Below, in pieces: positions 61,761-64,000 of a stretch of 64,000 nt of DNA. A model generated the notes under the pieces. The model was not told the origin of the DNA. It did not search any database and was given only the letters and a program-made list of their open reading frames with translations. The DNA is taken from positions 170,237,272 through 170,301,271 of the forward strand of contig NC_090450.1 in the NCBI RefSeq assembly GCF_031143425.1. Direction: 5' to 3'. This stretch comes from Pleurodeles waltl. Taxonomy: Eukaryota; Chordata; Amphibia; Caudata; Salamandridae. Both the position numbers and the translations under genes were made by a program. Numbering within the stretch: position 1 is the first letter of the stretch; each line of letters opens with the position of its first letter.

Positions 61761-64000
61761 AGCAAGTGGGAATGGAGACAAATGACACATATTTCCTAAG
61801 ATATAGCACATATTTCTCTCCGATAAGAAGGAAGAGTTACTCCCACTTCAGAACAGCAAGACAGGAGGAGCCAAGAACCACGGAAGACAGGGCAGTGGAA
61901 GAAGGTACTTGATAGAGCAACTAACTTCGCATCACAATGAAATTATATAAATTCCTTTTATCATTGGTAATACACAGCATATAGGCTATTTGCTAGTCAC
62001 GAACAAAAGCAGTGAATGTTGGATGTGTTGTACAGAGTAATTACATTCGAAGGGAGCAGGAGTACCTGGTGAAAGACAAGAGGCAACCCCCAAGCACTAA
62101 AATGTTTCAAGTGCCAAATATACTTGTAGTTATAACACAAACTGGCAGGATGAACCATAAAGGTAACACCTTCACGTAAATGCGAATCAGGGAGTGAAGC
62201 AAACTGGGCCCCTGAAACATACTTTGGTGGACTGTACACAATGCACTAACTTGTGCAATGGAACATATACTGTCAGAAAGATGTGGAGTCCAGGCACAAA
62301 GATCTTATAGAATTAGGTCAAACTGATGTTTCATGGGTATGTATATAGACAGGACAGTTTTTGTAGATAACTGGACAGATATTAGATGTCTGTGAAAAGA
62401 TCAGGTTGAAAGCCTGAATTGTACCCAAGCCTTGATAGGGAGCTGCAGGAGCAATCTTAGGACTGGTAAAAACAGCACAATTATGTTATTTTGTCATGGT
62501 CAATTTTCTGACTGGCAATAGTGTCGGAGAGGATTACCAACGTCCTGGGTGCTGCAATTGAGTGTTGGAGTAGTCCTAATTGGTAGATTGTTGCCCCAGC
62601 TGTGAATATGAACAGAGACTGTTTTATAAGGAGTAGCAGGTGTAGATGCGAAGATGTGCATCTATTAATAAATAAATAAAAAAGCCCCTTTGCACATCAA
62701 CTTTTTCCCGCAGCAGGAGAAGCAGCTTACTCCATTTGCTAACTTGACTTCTAACCCACAATCTCTCTTTTCCTAGCACCTCCACTAATTGTGTTCACAT
62801 TTCTTTAATAATTAGCACTTCCACCTTGCATGGATGAACAAAGTTCAAGCCAATTTGGTGTCCTATGCTAACCACAGGACAAAGGACTGTGAGCTGAGCT
62901 GAAGCCCCCCCCCCCCCCCCCACTTCAGGAGGTGGCATCCATCACGCACAAGAGATGTGGTTATTATAAGTTAACAGGAAAGAATCAAAGGAAAGGAAGT
63001 GTCCCCGTGTGAACCAACTAGAGTGCATGAGAGAGAAGTTAAGGCAATGAGAGGTATTCACCTTTGCACCACATACAAAAAGATCTACTAACAGGAGACG
63101 ATAAAAAGATTAACCAATAAATATGTTCACTAACATACCAAAACTTACAAAATTAATGTCAGAAGTGCAATTCATACTGTGCACCTTCCTCAGTCAAAAT
63201 ATGTACAATTGTATTTCAATTTGATAATAAGACCACATAGAAGAAACATAAAAAATGTTTCACGAATTTGAAAACTTTTAATGCCTGGATATGCACACCC
63301 ATTAGAGAGGGTATGGTTTCATTGCCTGAGGCCACCTGTACTTGACCCCAATCAGGTGTGTTATCCTGAAAAAGGGAAAGGGTTGTATATATGTTTTAGA
63401 TCAGCCTATGACTAAAACACTGCAGTGGTCAACTGTTTAGCTAACATTAATCCCACGCTAATGTTTTACAGTGTTCCTCTGGTTCTTGCATCAGTGCTTT
63501 CACTAGGGGCTAATGCATGAGCATGGCATCGTTAACATACAAAAGCACAAAAAATGGTTGATCGTGTACTCTTAGGTGAAACTACTTGATATTTAGTGAG
63601 CAAAGACATCAATGTTACCAAAAAGGATGATCCAGGGGTAACTAAACCAAGTATATAAGATCATTATCTCTGGCTAGTTTGTGTCCATGCTTTTTTTAAT
63701 AAAAACCTTTTACCCGATTCAGATGCTGACAACAACAATTAATGTGCACAAACTCAAAAATAACGTTGTACCCTCCAATTGAAAGCAGGGCTGAATCGGA
63801 TGTAGTTTAGGTTGCATGACACTGAAGAAAAAAAACAAAAGTCATATTACAAGGCCAACATTTATTTTTACATTAGGCTTTCTTTCTACAGCCCTCAATC
63901 CCTGAGTTTATGCAAGACGTTGCTAGGCTGATGTAAGAGCAATACACAAGAGTCATCACTGCAAGAAAGAAAAAAAAAAAAAAAAAAAAAAAACTATCAA
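61761..64000. other. Unassigned DNA, right edge
   Basis: The first few hundred bases may be the 3' end of the L1-like element. The rest shows no recognised gene. It contains a C run at 62905-62921 and ends in an A run (about 63970-63993). Confidence 0.4.

Noticed and set aside
1..64000. CRISPR arrays, tRNA or rRNA genes
   Set aside because: No regularly spaced identical repeats with unique spacers were seen, and no cloverleaf or rRNA-like stretch was recognised by eye. A tRNA scan would be needed to be certain.

Overview
The window looks like a piece of a very large, transposon-dense vertebrate genome, most likely a salamander or newt. No bacterial or viral gene organisation is present. The pointers to a salamander are a nearly whole DIRS-type tyrosine-recombinase retrotransposon, a Harbinger-like GC-rich hairpin element, LTRs about 2 kb long, decayed LINEs of two types and a foamy-like endogenous retrovirus. 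The one host gene found has introns of many kilobases. Species assignment is inference from repeat content.

Host gene: two exons of selenoprotein T (SELENOT) lie on the minus strand. Exon 2 is at 35506-35616 and carries the in-frame TGA selenocysteine codon. Exon 3 is at 21428-21554. Both have consensus AG/GT splice sites and matching phases. Intron 2 is 13,951 bp and is filled with repeats. Exon 1 (above 35616) and the terminal exons with the SECIS element (below 21428) were not recognised, so most of the window is intron and flank of this gene.

Mobile elements, left to right: a minus-strand LTR (~926-2995); a palindromic foldback element with a 15-bp target duplication (7340-7810); a minus-strand DIRS element (9435-15103) with gag, RT/RNase H and tyrosine recombinase, each broken; a minisatellite (16166-16690); a solo LTR with perfect 5-bp target duplications (22636-24847); a CR1/L2-like LINE (~30240-33650) split by ~1.6 kb of foreign DNA; another minus-strand LTR of the same superfamily (~37.3-39.4 kb); a LINE endonuclease fragment (44900-45735) joined directly to a foamy-like endogenous retrovirus (45740-~52200); a 615-bp Harbinger-type element made of 13 consecutive hairpins (52717-53331); L1-like fragments on the minus strand (53553-53830) and plus strand (~59960-61760); and a pentanucleotide satellite (54391-54610).

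Every transposon coding region seen has stops or frameshifts, so these are old copies. The only sequence that looks under purifying selection is the two SELENOT exons. The remaining stretches hold simple repeats, short SINE-like pieces and DNA in which nothing could be recognised.
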